DNA of 64,000 nt, from contig JACVTC010000029.1 of NCBI GenBank assembly GCA_016946835.1, positions 1,336,001-1,400,000 of the forward strand, in the 5' to 3' direction. The notes beneath the pieces are model-generated. The model was not told the origin of the DNA. It was given only the letters and a program-made list of their open reading frames with translations, and made no database searches. Each line of letters opens with the position of its first letter. Position 1 is the stretch's first letter. Positions 1-15,252 of this stretch are shown in pieces. Origin of the DNA: Neocallimastix lanati (nom. inval.). Taxonomy: Eukaryota > Neocallimastigomycota > Neocallimastigomycetes > Neocallimastigales > Neocallimastigaceae. The position numbers and the translations under genes are program-made.

Positions 1-2050
1 ATTGTTATATTAGTAAATATTAAAATTATATACTTTTAAGATACTATAAGTTATTAAAATTATTAATTAACTATTTTTATTATTTATTTTAAACTATTCA
101 TATTATAAAATTATTAAAATTATTAAATATTATTATAAAAATTTATTTATTATTAAATTATTAATTAAATATTATTATAAAAATTTATTTATTATAACTA
201 TTAAATATTATTATAAAATTATTAAAATTATTAATTAAATTTATTATTAAAAATTATTAATTATTATAAAAATTTATTATTTAAATATTATCAATTTACT
301 ATTAAAATTATTAATTAAATATTATAAAAATTTTATTTTATTTTTGAAATAATTACAAGTATTATTTAAAATAATTAAAGATTATTAAATTTATTATATT
401 AATCTTTAAAAACATTTTATTTAACTTAAAAATATCAAAGAAAATAGTAAAAACTATTTTCTATATATTTATTTTATAATTATTTTTAATTAAATTATAT
501 TTAAATATTATATTATTATATTATTATATTTATAAAAATTAAAACAAAAATGAATTATTGATATAAAATTAATTCAATAATTCTATAAAATTATTTAAAT
601 TATAAACAATTAATTATAGTTAAATTTACTAAAAAAATATAAATATCACAACAAATTTTTAAAATAAAAATATGTACACCCATCCCCCCCTGCTTGATTT
701 AATTAGTCCAACCCCGAGTCTACCAGATTTTGTATGAAATCACTTCTAAAATTAATTATAAATAATTTCTTAACTACAAATTAACATTAATTATTACTAA
801 TTAACATAATTTGAGAAAATAAAATTAAATATAATTAAATAAATATGAAATAATATAAATAAATAATTATACTTAATATAAAACGAGTTTATTATAGAAA
901 GTTTAGTAAACAATAACACAAAAAGAATAAAAACACAAATATTTATAAAATATGTTTTATTAAAAAGGGTTTTGCTTATTAATTATTTTATTTGAATTAT
1001 TATTTATTATAAAAATCCTAAAATAATAACTCTTGATTTCTCGAAGAGAATTCAAGAGAATCAAATATATATAAATTAATAATTAAATATTATTGGTTAA
1101 AATAAAAACAATAATTTAATGTATTAAATTAATGTATTAAATAAGAAAGATAGATAAATTTTATAATAAATTTATCTAAATTACTTACAGATTTGATACG
1201 GTATTTCCTCAAATACCACAAATTATTATAATTATAATATTTCTCCGTACAAATATGTTTTAAATATTATTTTATTATTAGTTAATTATTATCTTTATTA
1301 TCTTTATCAATATTACCTTTATTATTATATGAATATATATTATTAATTAATATTTTGCTATAAATAAATATTTTATTATAGTTTTATTATATTCTTACTA
1401 TATTTATATTATATATTTGTTAAATTTTATTTTATATTATGAACATTTTAATATTAATATTTATATCTAAAATTTTATTATTATTTTATTGTTACACAAA
1501 ATTATTTTTAACTAACCAATGTATTATCAAAATATATAAAATATTTTGTAATAATATTATTTTAAATCTCTCTCTTTTCTTTTTTGTGTACTGGAGGAAC
1601 ATATAAATAAATGGATAAATAAATAAATGAACAAATAAATAAATGGATGAATAAATATTTAGTTAAATTAATATTTAAATAAATAAATTAATAAATAGTC
1701 AATAAATAAATAAATAAATATTATATAAGTTTATATCACTTTTGAATAAGTTTATTATCTATTAAAATAATATATTATTATACATCCATCAATTTTAAAA
1801 AGTCCTGTACCAGATTCGTTACAATGTATATATTAAAATTTTTCATCAAATTTACTATTAGGTAATTTTAACATAACATATAGATTCTAGGTACACGTTC
1901 CAATAAAATAATACAATTTTAAAAGAAGTCTTCCAAAACGTGTGATATCATTAATTACATATTACTGATTGTACTAAAAGAGTACTAGTGAATGAAATAA
2001 CAAAAGAAATAAAATTGTATAGAAGTTTAATGCCAGGTTCCATATTTTCT
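1..2050. other. gene-free AT-rich sequence
   Basis: No supportable gene on either strand. The sequence is mostly A/T with short TTATTA and AAATA runs. A patch at about 670-740 contains a C7 run and is clearly less AT-rich than its surroundings. A second such patch lies near 1190-1250. Neither matches an RNA gene or coding segment that I recognise. Confidence 0.7.
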
Positions 2051-2508
2051 CCTTTATTTAATATTTTTATTGTTGGTTTAGCTTGTCAACTGATGGCTCT
2101 TTTTCCAAATTATCTCCTTCCCCATTCTATTTTCTACACTCTCTTTAATAATATGGAATTTAATAATAAAATTATATTTAATAAAATCATTATTAAATCC
2201 TAACCCTAATAATTTTATTTACTCTGATTATGTATATATCTTTGAATAAATTAGTTTATTTATTCTTATAATTTATCATCCTTTATTTAATATTTTTATT
2301 GTTGATTTAGCTTATCAACTGATGGTTCTTTTTCCAAATTATCTCCTTCCCCATTCTATTTTCTACACTCTCTTTAATAATATGGAATTTAATAATAAAA
2401 TTATATTTAATAAAATCATTATTAAATCCTAACCCTAATAATTTTATTAACTCTGATTATGTACATATCTTTGAATAAATTAGTTTATTTATTCTTATAA
2501 TTTATCAA
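2051..2508. repeat. 229-bp direct tandem duplication
   Basis: Two head-to-tail copies with a period of 229 bp (2051-2279 and 2280-2508) that differ at only a few positions. Each copy contains CCTAACCCTAA followed by TAATTTTATT. The near identity suggests a recent duplication. The short open frame across the first copy is not conserved in frame in the second and does not resemble a protein. Confidence 0.85.
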
Positions 2509-5089
2509 AGATAAAAACATATCATAGGATATATCATTAATATTATGATAATAATTTTACACTCTTATTTTAATTAATATTTATATTTATTCTCGTAATA
2601 TTTATAAATTATTATTTTTCTTATTTATTATTAAATACTTTTTTTTTTATTTAACTTTAAAAAAGTTAAATAAAACATATGTTAAATATTTAATTCTTTT
2701 TATATTTATAATTTATAATTATTTCTCTACTATTCATGACTTATTATATACTTTTATTAAAAATTACAATAAAAATGTTTATTACTATTAAATCACTTAG
2801 TAATTACATATAGTATATTTTATGAAAATATTATAACTTTAATAATTACAAAATAACATTTTATTGATAAAATTATCAAAAAGTATGTCCCCATTATCAT
2901 TAATGATGACGTCCATTGTATCCATGAATTTTTCCTTTTAAGCATCTCCACGGAATTATTTTTACTCTCATCAGGGTTACTTTCCATGAGAATGTCTTTC
3001 TTATTTAATATATCTAAATCTGTTGAGTCCATTGAAATCTTGAATTGTAATTTATTTTTTAAATTTACAGATAATTAATGGACTTATTTTCAAAAGAAAT
3101 CAATAAAAATTTTTTAACGGCAGATATACAAAAGATGAAGTTCAGTTTATTCTAACACACCATGATAATTACAACTAGGATTATATATTAGTACTGTATC
3201 TAATTCCAGTAAAAAAAAAAAGAACTATCGAATCTATCGAATCCTCTAATAAAACGGAAATTCATGAAATAAATTTGTTTTTAAGGAAATACAAATCAAA
3301 CGATATCAGTAGTTTAATATATAATTTAAATGAAAATAAAGTAATCCAATAATATATTTGATACACTTTTAGATCTCTGTAAATATCTAGACATAGACAA
3401 TAGTTTTAGATATGCTATCATCAAACCCAAGAAACTGAAAAAAATCAAAAACTAACAATAACTTCTGAAATCAACCCAGTATAAAGATTTAATAAAATCT
3501 TTAATAATTATAATAATTAATTAATAAAATTACAAAAATTTATGATTTACGTATATGAAAATTAATTATAAATTTATGTAAACTTTTTATAAAGGATAAA
3601 TTAAATAAATTTAATCTAAATAATTTAAGTTAGTTAATTTAGTTTAATTTAGTTATTTTATTTATCTTAGTTAATTTAGTTTATTTAGTTTAAAATACTT
3701 TAAAATTAATTTCGGAATAGTTTTAAATAGTTAAAATTAGTTTAAATAGTTTACAAAAATAGTTTTGAATTGTAAATATATAAACATTAGTATTAATAAT
3801 ATTTAAATAATAAATAAATAATAAATGAGTTCTTATTGAATTCAATTATTATTGTAAATAAGTTGAAAGTTTATTGAATTAATTATTGTTTAGTTTTAGT
3901 TAATTATTATTTAATAAAATTATTAATAAATATTTTGTTTATAAATAAATAGTAATATATGTATATTAAATAGGTTTGATATATTAAAATGTAATCATGA
4001 ATAAATATAAATACATGTAAAATTCATTATTTAAATCGATGTATTAGTTATTGACTAACAACTAGTTAATAACAATAAGTGATTTGTTTTTATTAATTGA
4101 TTATTTTATTTAAAAAACAAATTTTTATTACGTGTTCTTTTAATTTTAGTGTTAAAATTTTGTTATTTGTAATATGTTTCCATTACAACATTTTACAATA
4201 ACTAATACCTTTTAAACAAAAGAAACACGTTACAAATAATAAAACTTTCTATTGTTTTGGATTCTACTACTGTGATTTTTTTTTGGAATTTACTACCGTG
4301 ATTTTTGAATTTTTATTGTGGATTACAGTGATTTTTAACTACCGCATTTTGCTAATATTTTATGACCATAATTCGTTGTACCATTATAAAGTAGTAGCTT
4401 GTTTCTTGTATACTTTCAACCAAATAAACCATTTTGGATAGATATTTCTACAAAATAATTGATTATATTGATTATTATTTTATATATGTGCTGTTTACTC
4501 GTCGTACACCCTTTCAATTGGATAGAGTGCTGACGACTTCACAGCAACAATTATAATAATTAAAATAATTAATTAAAAAATAATATATATATATATATAA
4601 GTCTATATATATCGGTTTAAAGAATAAACAAAAAAAATTATGAAAAATTAATACTAAAATTAATAAAAAAAAAAAATATTAAATCCTAACCCTAAAGTCA
4701 AGAAAAACTCAAAATATAAGACTTTTTATGAATTTATTAATGAAGATTACATTCAAGGCATGAAAAATAATTATTAGAAACTATAACATTTATTTTAATT
4801 AATTTAATAATCAATCTTAAATATCGTTACATTTTTAATTATTAATTTAGAAATGTTTTATTTTAACTTTTTAATAAAAAAGAAAGTTTCACTTCTTTTA
4901 ATATATTTTTAAATTTTTTGAAACTACTACTTATTAAAATACATTATTCTTAAATTTTAAATCAGAAAATTCGATTAACATGTTAACTTATGCATTAGCA
5001 ATGTTATGTATTGACTATTTGAACAATTTCAATCAATAAAATTAAAATTTTTGAAATCCTAACCCTAATTCTTATGGCACTTGGCGTTC
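2509..5089. other. gene-free AT-rich sequence with a possible tRNA-derived fragment
   Basis: No gene can be supported. A 70-codon minus-strand frame at 2820-3032 has a normal-looking composition but no recognisable domain. Around 4500-4548 there is a short GC-richer stretch with a tRNA-like D-arm (CTTT/AGAG stem around CAATTGGAT) and a following GCTG/CAGC hairpin, but no T-arm. Telomere-like CCTAACCCTAA motifs occur near 4684 and 5057. Confidence 0.5.
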
Positions 5090-5995
5090 AAAATAATTTC
5101 TAAAACACTCAAATTTGACACCAATACGGTACATTCAAATGCAAAACTAGAGGAAAATATTTACATTCATTCTCTGGAAGGTTATAAAGACCATAACTAG
5201 TAGATTTGGAAATTAAAACAAAGCACTTTAGGGACTTAAAAACAACAATCAGGTAGTGCTTGGAATGACGAATTGAATAATAAATTATTCAAAATAAAAT
5301 ATAAAAAGGTTAACAAGTGATCTTTGTATATGAATAATAATATAGTCTGCTTAATAGTGTGTAAATACTGATGATATACTAATAACAGATACAGATATTG
5401 AAATATATAATACTAAAACACCACTAACCAAATATTTTGAATTATCTGATTTAGGAGAAATAAAATACATCACTGGTATTCAATTTAAAAAATTAGAAGA
5501 TGGTTATTTAATGCATAAAGAAAAATACTTTTAAGGATATATTAAATGAATTTAAATTTAATGAGTGTAGTAAAAGTATTTAGGAATGCAAGTAAATCTT
5601 CTTTATACGAATGGGAAAATGTAAAAAAAGGTTCTAAAATATTTAAAAGGAAACTTATGATGGTATAAAATACACACACAAAGAACAAAATATTCAAATA
5701 TTTACATAGATGCTGATTACGCAGGGAATAAATGACACTAGAAGGATCTACCACTGGATATATTATCAACATTGATTCAAGTCCTATTACTTGGTATTCA
5801 AAATTACAACAATGCAACTGCAGAAAGTGAATTCTACGCTATTGTAGAATGAATGCGTAAAGGAATGTTTATGGTTGAAAAATATATTTAACGCATTAGA
5901 AATAAAAGATAAAGAAATGATAATAAACTCAGATAATCAAGCTGCAATATTTAATTCTGAAAATAAAAACAATAAACCCAAAAATTAAAGCATAT
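5090..5995 (+). pseudogene. Ty1/copia retrotransposon relic: RT C-terminus and RNase H
   Basis: Read across frames on the plus strand, the segment resembles copia polyprotein. A stretch near 5440-5530 reads as the end of the reverse transcriptase (LSDLGEIKYITGIQFKKLED). Near 5695-5760 comes YIDADYAG, followed after a frameshift by a TTGYIINIDSSPITWYS-like string. Next are AESEFYAIVE (about 5820) and a DNQAAIF string near 5935, which are RNase H motifs. Several stops and frameshifts make it non-functional. Integrase and gag are absent. A matching 3' LTR could not be placed. Superfamily assignment is firm; the exact limits are approximate. Confidence 0.75.
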
Positions 5996-6260
5996 TTATA
6001 TTTGATATCTTGAAAATAAAGTTTAATATTATTCATATTTTATTATTAATTATAGAATTATACAAATATATATTTAAAATTTTAATAAATTTTATGCTGA
6101 TAAAATGTAGCTTACTCTATTATAAATATCTATGTAAATACATTTATGATTTATGTAACGTCATTATTATGATATATTAAAATGTATATTATATCAATTT
6201 AAAGAATTAAATTAATAAAATAATTTTAATTGATCATTTACATTGAATTTTCAACAGTTA

Positions 6261-6382
6261 CTAATATTAAATTATTACAAATTACATATTTTTATACTTT
6301 TACAATATGACTTATAAGTTTACATACATTATGTTTCAGTACATTTGACGGTTATTTTATTATTATTTCACATATTCTAACA
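6261..6382 (-). repeat. copia-type LTR end with adjacent polypurine tract (minus orientation)
   Basis: The segment at 6261-6345 recurs at 8291-8382 in direct orientation (shared core TTTTTATACTTTTACAAT). The segment ends CATATTCTAACA at 6382, which reads TGTTAGAATATG on the minus strand, a typical copia LTR start. It is preceded on that strand by a purine run (AAGGAGGGAA), which fits a polypurine tract next to the 3' LTR of a minus-strand element. Confidence 0.55.
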
Positions 6383-8290
6383 TTCCCTCCTTAAACCTAA
6401 TTATTTCACTATGAATATAAGTTGGTTTGCTTGGTGAATATGTGTAAATTATTATTACTAAATTTATAGATTATATGAATTATTATTTTAGATATAAGAA
6501 TATTTTCTAATATATTCATAATTAATTATATATTTTTATTTATATCATTCGTATATATTTGATTGATTTTATTTTTTTCTATATTATCATATATTTTGTT
6601 TATAATATTAGATGTTTTGTGGATTAAGGATTAAACCATTATTAATAAGTAAATTATTATTAAATTATTATTCAAGTTGTAATTAATTATGAATAAATAC
6701 TATCTAGGCTTTACAACCATCATTTGTTATTTATTAGTACCTCTCCTGGGTTTTACGTCATTTTAAAATTGTGTTAATTAATTTGGTTAACTTTTATTTA
6801 TTTGCTTAGTTTAATAAAATAGCTTTTAATATTTAGAAGATATTAATTTTAAATATTATCAATTAATTCATTGGGGAGTTTTAAGATTTTAGATATAATA
6901 AAAATTCTTTAATATATATCTTTATAGTGTGTTTTTTAGGTGTTAATTTAGTTTATTTCCTATTTGATTTTGCTTAGTTAATTTTCATTAATTTCTTTAA
7001 TTAATGTTAATTTTTCAAACTTAATAATAGATATTAATGCCAAAAGATTTTAATAAAATAGTTTTGATAATATTTTATGATTCTTAATTCTCCCTAAAAT
7101 CCGAAATTTCTTAAAGCACTTTAAATATTTGAATTTTCTTATAATAAATAAATTATTCGTATAGTTTGTAGGTGGATGAACGTTACCTATTACATATAAC
7201 TCATTGTTATATTTAATTAATTTAATTAGTTTACTCTATTAATCTATTTCAGGCTAGATTTTATATTATTGTATTATGATTTGAATGTACTCATTTCACA
7301 CTAGAAAGGAACTATCATTCATTTATGTTGTATCCCTCTTAATATAATGGGGATATTAACTTAATTACTATTTATTTAGTATAGGATCGATATATGACCT
7401 AGAATCTTCCCCATTCATAATATGGTTATTATTTACACGTTTTTAATATGTGTAATTACGTATCTTTTTAATATTATATCATTATTATACAATATCTTTT
7501 CATATTTGCTTTGGCTTAGAAATAAGTTTTTTTACTAAAAGATATTAAAATTTAAAACTCGGTCCTATATTCGAAGGGTAGATTGGTTTTATCATAAGGA
7601 TTTCTTTTGTGTAATTATTAAACTAATTTCAAAACAGTATTATATTCTTTAAAGATTCATTTTTTTAGAAATATATATTTTTCGTTCAGCATAAATAATA
7701 TATGTTTCACCAAGTTTTTTCCTCTCTTTTCCTTTATAATGAAATAAACCGTTTAAAAAATTATTTCTTGGTATATATATATTCTTAATATAATTTTATG
7801 GTTAAGTTTTGTTAAAAAAGGAAAGTTCGATTAAGAATTTTTTTAATTAAATTAAAAATGATCTTTGGAATAAACCTTTCAGAGAATTAATTTTCAAAGT
7901 CATTAAGATTTTAAGATTTAGTTTATTTTAATATAAATATTTTTTTTTCTAGGATTTTAGTTTCCTATATAAGTTTAGTTTTTAAGTAGAATCTTGGGCA
8001 GGAGGTTTTCTTCTTTAAATAATATTTTAAACGTTTGAAATCAACTTTTCTCTCTCATAATTTTAGATCATTAACTTTTTCTTCAAGTTGACATAATGGT
8101 AACTTTTATCATATTTAATTATTTTATTTCTTTTCTTTTTCCAAGTTTTACAAGTCTCATGTCCGACTAAAGGAATAAATGTTTAAAGTATCCTTATAAG
8201 AATCCATGTGACTCTTAATCTGTTAATAGTCATAAAATTTGGGTTTATTAATTACATTATCTTCATTAATATACTTTATGATAAAGAATT
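6383..8290. other. unrecognised interior between two LTR-like repeats
   Basis: About 1.9 kb bounded by direct repeats (6261-6382 and 8291-8382). It is less AT-rich than the flanks but no frame on either strand gives a recognisable retroelement domain. It may be the decayed interior of a small non-autonomous LTR element. No gene is supported. Confidence 0.4.
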
Positions 8291-8382
8291 ACTAGGATTA
8301 AATTATTACATATTACATGTTTTTATACTTTTACAATGTGGCTTATACTTTAATTTAAATACAATATATTTCAATACATTTT
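8291..8382 (-). repeat. second copy of the LTR-like repeat
   Basis: Direct repeat of 6261-6345, sharing the TTTTTATACTTTTACAAT core and a following CTTATA. The copy breaks off before the TATTCTAACA terminus, so it looks truncated. Together the two repeats would bound an element of roughly 2.1 kb. Confidence 0.5.
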
Positions 8383-8613
8383 AAGTTTATTTTTTACACT
8401 AAAAGAAATAAATAAATAGATAATAATTTTATATTTTTTATTTTAAAACTTAAAGTTTATTAATAAATAATAATAATTTTTGGTAATTACAAAAATTAAA
8501 ATAATTTTTAAAATTTATCTTAATTGTATTAATTGTGGCTTGTTACCAGTTTTAATGAAAGTGTTTAAACAAAGAATAAAATAATGTATTTCAAATACGA
8601 GGAGATTAATTTA

Positions 8614-8659
<46 letters not shown>

Positions 8660-10490
8660 AAATAACATAATTAATATAATTTTTTAATTTTAAACATATT
8701 TAATTTACTTTATATTCTAACATTCCCTTTATTACAAAAGTATTTTTTATTAAATATTTAGTATTTAAATTCTGTCATTTTTGGACCATTAAAATCTTTT
8801 TTTAGTGGGTCTGCCAACATGTTTTTCAGTTTTAATATATTCTAGAGTAACTTTTTTTTTTTTTTTTTTTTTATTTTTTATATATTATCTTTAATAAAAT
8901 AAAAATTTATATATTCTATATGTCTTAATTTATTGATGAGTTTTCCATTTTCAATAGTAATTTTTATTTGGTAAATTACCTATAAAAAATTTTATTGGTT
9001 TATTATAGCAAATGTTTAACAAGGGTCATTACCTTACAATCATAGAAAGTATTAAGTTTCGAATTAATTGTCTTTATCCAAAATTCTTTTGTACTTGGAA
9101 TTAATTGCTTTTTTCTGTGTAAGTGGGAGTATCGATGGAAATGCTTTTTAATAAATGCTTCAATGTTATCCATTGTTATCTTCTGTTTTTTTTTTTTTTT
9201 ATATTCTTCAAAAAGTATAAGACTTTCTGGTCTTTTAATTAGTTCCTTAAGTATAAAATTAAATTTTTTTAGTAGATGAATGTTTAATATTCTTCAACTT
9301 ATGTTTAAGAAGAATTAAGCTTAAAAATTATTTACAGTTTATGGTTCTCATTTTTGAGTTAGATTCTTCCATTGAAAAGTATATTTATTTAATTGATTTG
9401 TTGTTAGCTGAAGCATTATGCATTAAAAAGGAATTATCCGTAACAGAAATATTATCTTCATTACTTGATACACTGAGAGATTGAAGATCAAATGCAAGTT
9501 TATCAACTTAATTATAGGAATTATTATATAGTGTGCTATTATTTACTTTATCGGTAGAACTTTTATCTTTATTACTTAACAGATTTTTCAAATATTAGCA
9601 TTCTCAATGTATTCCCATCCAAATACATGATTCCTTTTTTTATTAGCATTTAATTTTAGAGGGGTTTTGACTGAATCACTAGGCTATTATTTGAAGTTAG
9701 GAATGGATTATTATTAGAAGAGTTCTCTCCAATATTTATAGATACCAATTCATTAAATTCAGGAATATCAGAATCAAGAAAACTCTTTGAGTAATTATTA
9801 ATAATAGATAATTCAAAAATATAAATATCGCTGTTTAAAAATATTTATTTACAACTTTGAATTGATACCTGCATACCCCAACTCAGAAGATGCTTGTTCA
9901 TCAGAGCGTATTACTTCAATGGGAAGAGTAGCTTTTTGGGGTTTCTTTATTACGTAGTTTAGGATTTAAGATTGCAATTTTGCCAATCTAAACATTTTGG
10001 CGTTTTTACATTGTGGATATTATGGTATTTCATTTGATCCTCGTGGTAAAAATGGCGGTGTCTTCTGTGTCAGAGTGATTTTGATTGTTCATTTATTTCA
10101 CTCTCTTCTTCTTTTTTTGAAATGGTATAATTAAAAAATTTTATTTTTGTCCATATTCACAATAAGTATATGAATAGTGTTACTATTATTTGTTTTAAAT
10201 ACCCCAATATTAATGGACTTTTTATTGCTCTTTAATTTTAATGGAAGATAGACTTTGTTTTTTGTAAATATTAGATTACATTTCATACTATTTTTTGTAA
10301 GTTTGATACCGATTAATAGACATTAATTGACGACTTTCGAGTATAAAACGTGTTCTAATTTTATTTTATACTATTTATACTTACTCTCAAATGAGTTAAT
10401 ACCTTCATATTTAAAGAGAGAGTAGTTTGAAAATTTTAATGTCAGATTTTCTTCTTTAAACTTAAGAAAGAATATTTTTTATTACTGGTA

Positions 10491-10536
10491 ATGTGCTCAG
10501 AAGCACCTGTATTAAAAGTCCATATTGTTTTCATCA
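10491..10536 (-). pseudogene. copia aspartic protease motif with Asp to Asn change
   Basis: The minus strand reads WTFNTGASEHIT. Copia proteases carry a D[ST]GA[ST]xH motif here; the catalytic Asp codon is now AAT (Asn), so this protease would be inactive. Only the core of the domain is recognisable. Confidence 0.65.
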
Positions 10537-10698
10537 TCATCTAGATGGTCAGCAATTGGTGAAATGCAAGACTCAATATGATTTTCATAAAATATTTTGA
10601 TCATCCGATCTTCCTATAGTTTTGATGATGTCAAAACATTTATCATACATAGCTTTTGGCTCTTCATAAGTAACTTTTTCATCAGATGGATTTTCTTC

Positions 10699-11650
10699 CT
10701 ATTCCGTATTGTTGAGAGATATTCCCTTGCTCTTATTATTATTACTTTTAAACTTTCTTGAGTTTCTTTTTTGATCATATGAATTATTTTCATATTTATT
10801 GGATTGATTTTGGATTTTCTTACTTAATCCATTATGAATACAATTGTCAGTAGAATGCCCATTTTCTATGTAAATATGACAATAATTAAATCTTTTAATA
10901 GAATGGCCGTTGGATTTTGAAAAAAACAATTTTTTCATATGTTCTTTTCATTAAGATCTAGATCTATCATGGTTCCTAAGATTTTTGTTATAATCTATAA
11001 TACTGTGAAGATAAATTTGAAAATTTATTTTTATTGATTGCTTCTATTAAGAATTCATCAAGGGATTCTGTTCCATCAGGATGAATTTGATTTTAAAATT
11101 TTAGGAAAAGATAAATAATAAACTTGTATTTTTTCCCAATCTCTGAAGTTTGCATTATTTCTTTTTATTATATTAAATATTTCATTAATTTGATTTATGA
11201 TATTCTTTTAGATTGCGAGATTCTTGGTCTTTAGAGAGTGTATTTTCTTCATCCAATACTGAGCATTAGAGGAATTCTTCTTTTCATATTGAGATTTTAA
11301 TTTTTCTATAACTTTAAAAGAGGTGTTCTGTTCCTTAATAAACTCAAGAACTCTCTTTGAGACGTTAGTACAACTAATTGCGCCATGCAAGAGCGACCTT
11401 TGATTCGGTCGTCTTCAATTTCGGCTATAAGGTTTTTGGTTTCCTTGAGAATTTTTATATCCTTACTCTGAAGTTTATCTATGTCGTCATGTTTTTTTTT
11501 CTTAAGTTCACCAAATTCGTCTATCTTTATGAATTTTTGGATTTTCTTGGCTATGAGAATATTTCCAATAAAGAAATCCCAAACTTCCAAGTTATCCTTA
11601 TTGAGGCATTCTTCGACTTGTAATTATCTAATAATTTTTATTTTAGTATT
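10699..11650 (-). pseudogene. copia gag relic with degenerate zinc knuckle
   Basis: Minus-strand frames joined across frameshifts resemble a copia gag (UBN2-like) protein. They include LEFIKEQNTSFKVIEKLKSQ, then NSSNAQYWMKKIHSLKT at about 11230-11280, and a nucleocapsid-like knuckle at about 10840-10881 reading CHIYIENGHSTDNC. In an intact CCHC knuckle the residue at the Y of HIY would be cysteine, so zinc binding is probably lost. The downstream tail is rich in Asn, Lys and Ser. The region lies inside the minus-strand element, just before the protease motif, as expected for gag. It is broken by frameshifts. Confidence 0.65.
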
Positions 11651-11811
11651 TAAAGTTAATTAATATAAAATAATAACAAGGGTGGGACATTTCGTCAAGT
11701 GTTGTATTATTAAAATGTTGCATTTCGATAATTGAAAATTATTATGAATAAATAAATAAATAAATAAATTAAAATATTACTGATATTGATATAATTAAAT
11801 AGTATAAATAA

Positions 11812-11898
11812 TACGGAGAGTTGAATTTCGCCAAGTGGCGTCTTAGTAAATGTTGAAATATAATAATACGCCACTTGGTGAAATGCAACTTTCCCAAT
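11812..11898. repeat. inverted-repeat insertion (MITE-like)
   Basis: The arms 11819-11841 and 11868-11890 are reverse complements at 21 of 23 positions, around a 26-nt centre. Outside the arms the match continues as GGAGAGTT against AACTTTCCC. The arm sequence (TTTCGCCAAGTGGCGT) belongs to a motif seen again at several places in the window. The insertion abuts the right LTR of the copia element. No coding capacity. Confidence 0.8.
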
Positions 11899-12055
11899 AA
11901 TAACTTTTGGTAATTACCAAGATTAAAACGTTTTGATAATATTTTTTTATTTATACTAAATGTGGCTTGTTATTAAATGATGAAATTATTTAAACAAAGA
12001 ATAAAATAATGTATTTCTAATACAAGATTAATTTACAAATAATGAAATAATTTAA

Positions 12056-12500
12056 ACATAAATAATAAATAATTTAATAATTGAATAAATAAATTAATAA
12101 ATAATAAATAATAAATAATAATAAATAATTAAATAAATAATAAATAATAAATAATTAAATAATTGAATAATTAAATAAATAAATAAAAAATAATAAATAA
12201 ATAAATAATAAATAAATAAATAAATAAATAATAAATAAATAAATAATAAATAAATAAATAAATAATAAATAATTAAATAATTGAATAATTAAATAAATAA
12301 ATAATAAATAATAAAAAATAAATAATAAATAATTAAATAAAAAAATAAATAAATAAAAAAATAAATAAATAATAAATAAATAAATAAATAATAAATAAAT
12401 AAATAATAAATAAATAAATAAATAATAAATAATTAAATAATTGAATAATTAAATAAATAAATAATAAATAATAAATAATAAATAATAAATATTGAATAAT
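12056..12500. repeat. AAATA/AAT-rich low-complexity array
   Basis: Runs of AAAT and AATAAATA with a higher-order repeat: the string AATTAAATAATTGAATAATT recurs three times. No coding capacity. Confidence 0.85.
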
Positions 12501-12672
12501 ATATTATATATTATTAATAGTAAAAATTAAACACATTAAGCTTTTTATTTCTTTGATTTTCTAATATTAATTATTAACTATTATTATAAAAAAATGTATT
12601 TATATATATAAAACCAAAAAACGATGTTTATTTTTATAATTTTTATATTTTCAAAATCTACTATGATATTAT

Positions 12673-15252
<2,580 letters not shown>

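Larger units (their letters stand above)
8470..12055 (-). mobile_element. decayed Ty1/copia LTR retrotransposon, minus strand
   Basis: Direct repeats at 8470-8722 and about 11897-12055 share several strings, including AACAAAGAATAAAATAATGT, and serve as left and right LTRs. The left one ends TATTCTAACA (TGTTAGAATA on the minus strand) and is followed by TTCCCTTT, a polypurine tract when read on the minus strand. The interior read on the minus strand gives, in order, gag (about 11650-10700), protease (about 10491-10536) and an integrase/RT linker region (about 9900-9590, including FGWEYIENAN). RT and RNase H are not recognisable. Frameshifts and stops are numerous. Long A and T runs at 8620-8656 and near 8850 interrupt it. 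The right LTR merges into AAT-rich low-complexity DNA. Confidence 0.75.

Noticed and set aside
1988-2203. Frame overlapping the 229-bp duplication
   Set aside because: No ATG at its start, no domain, and the duplicate copy does not keep the frame; treated as repeat DNA.
11378-11663. Plus-strand frames at 11.4-11.7 kb
   Set aside because: They are antisense to the minus-strand copia gag relic, which has recognisable family motifs.
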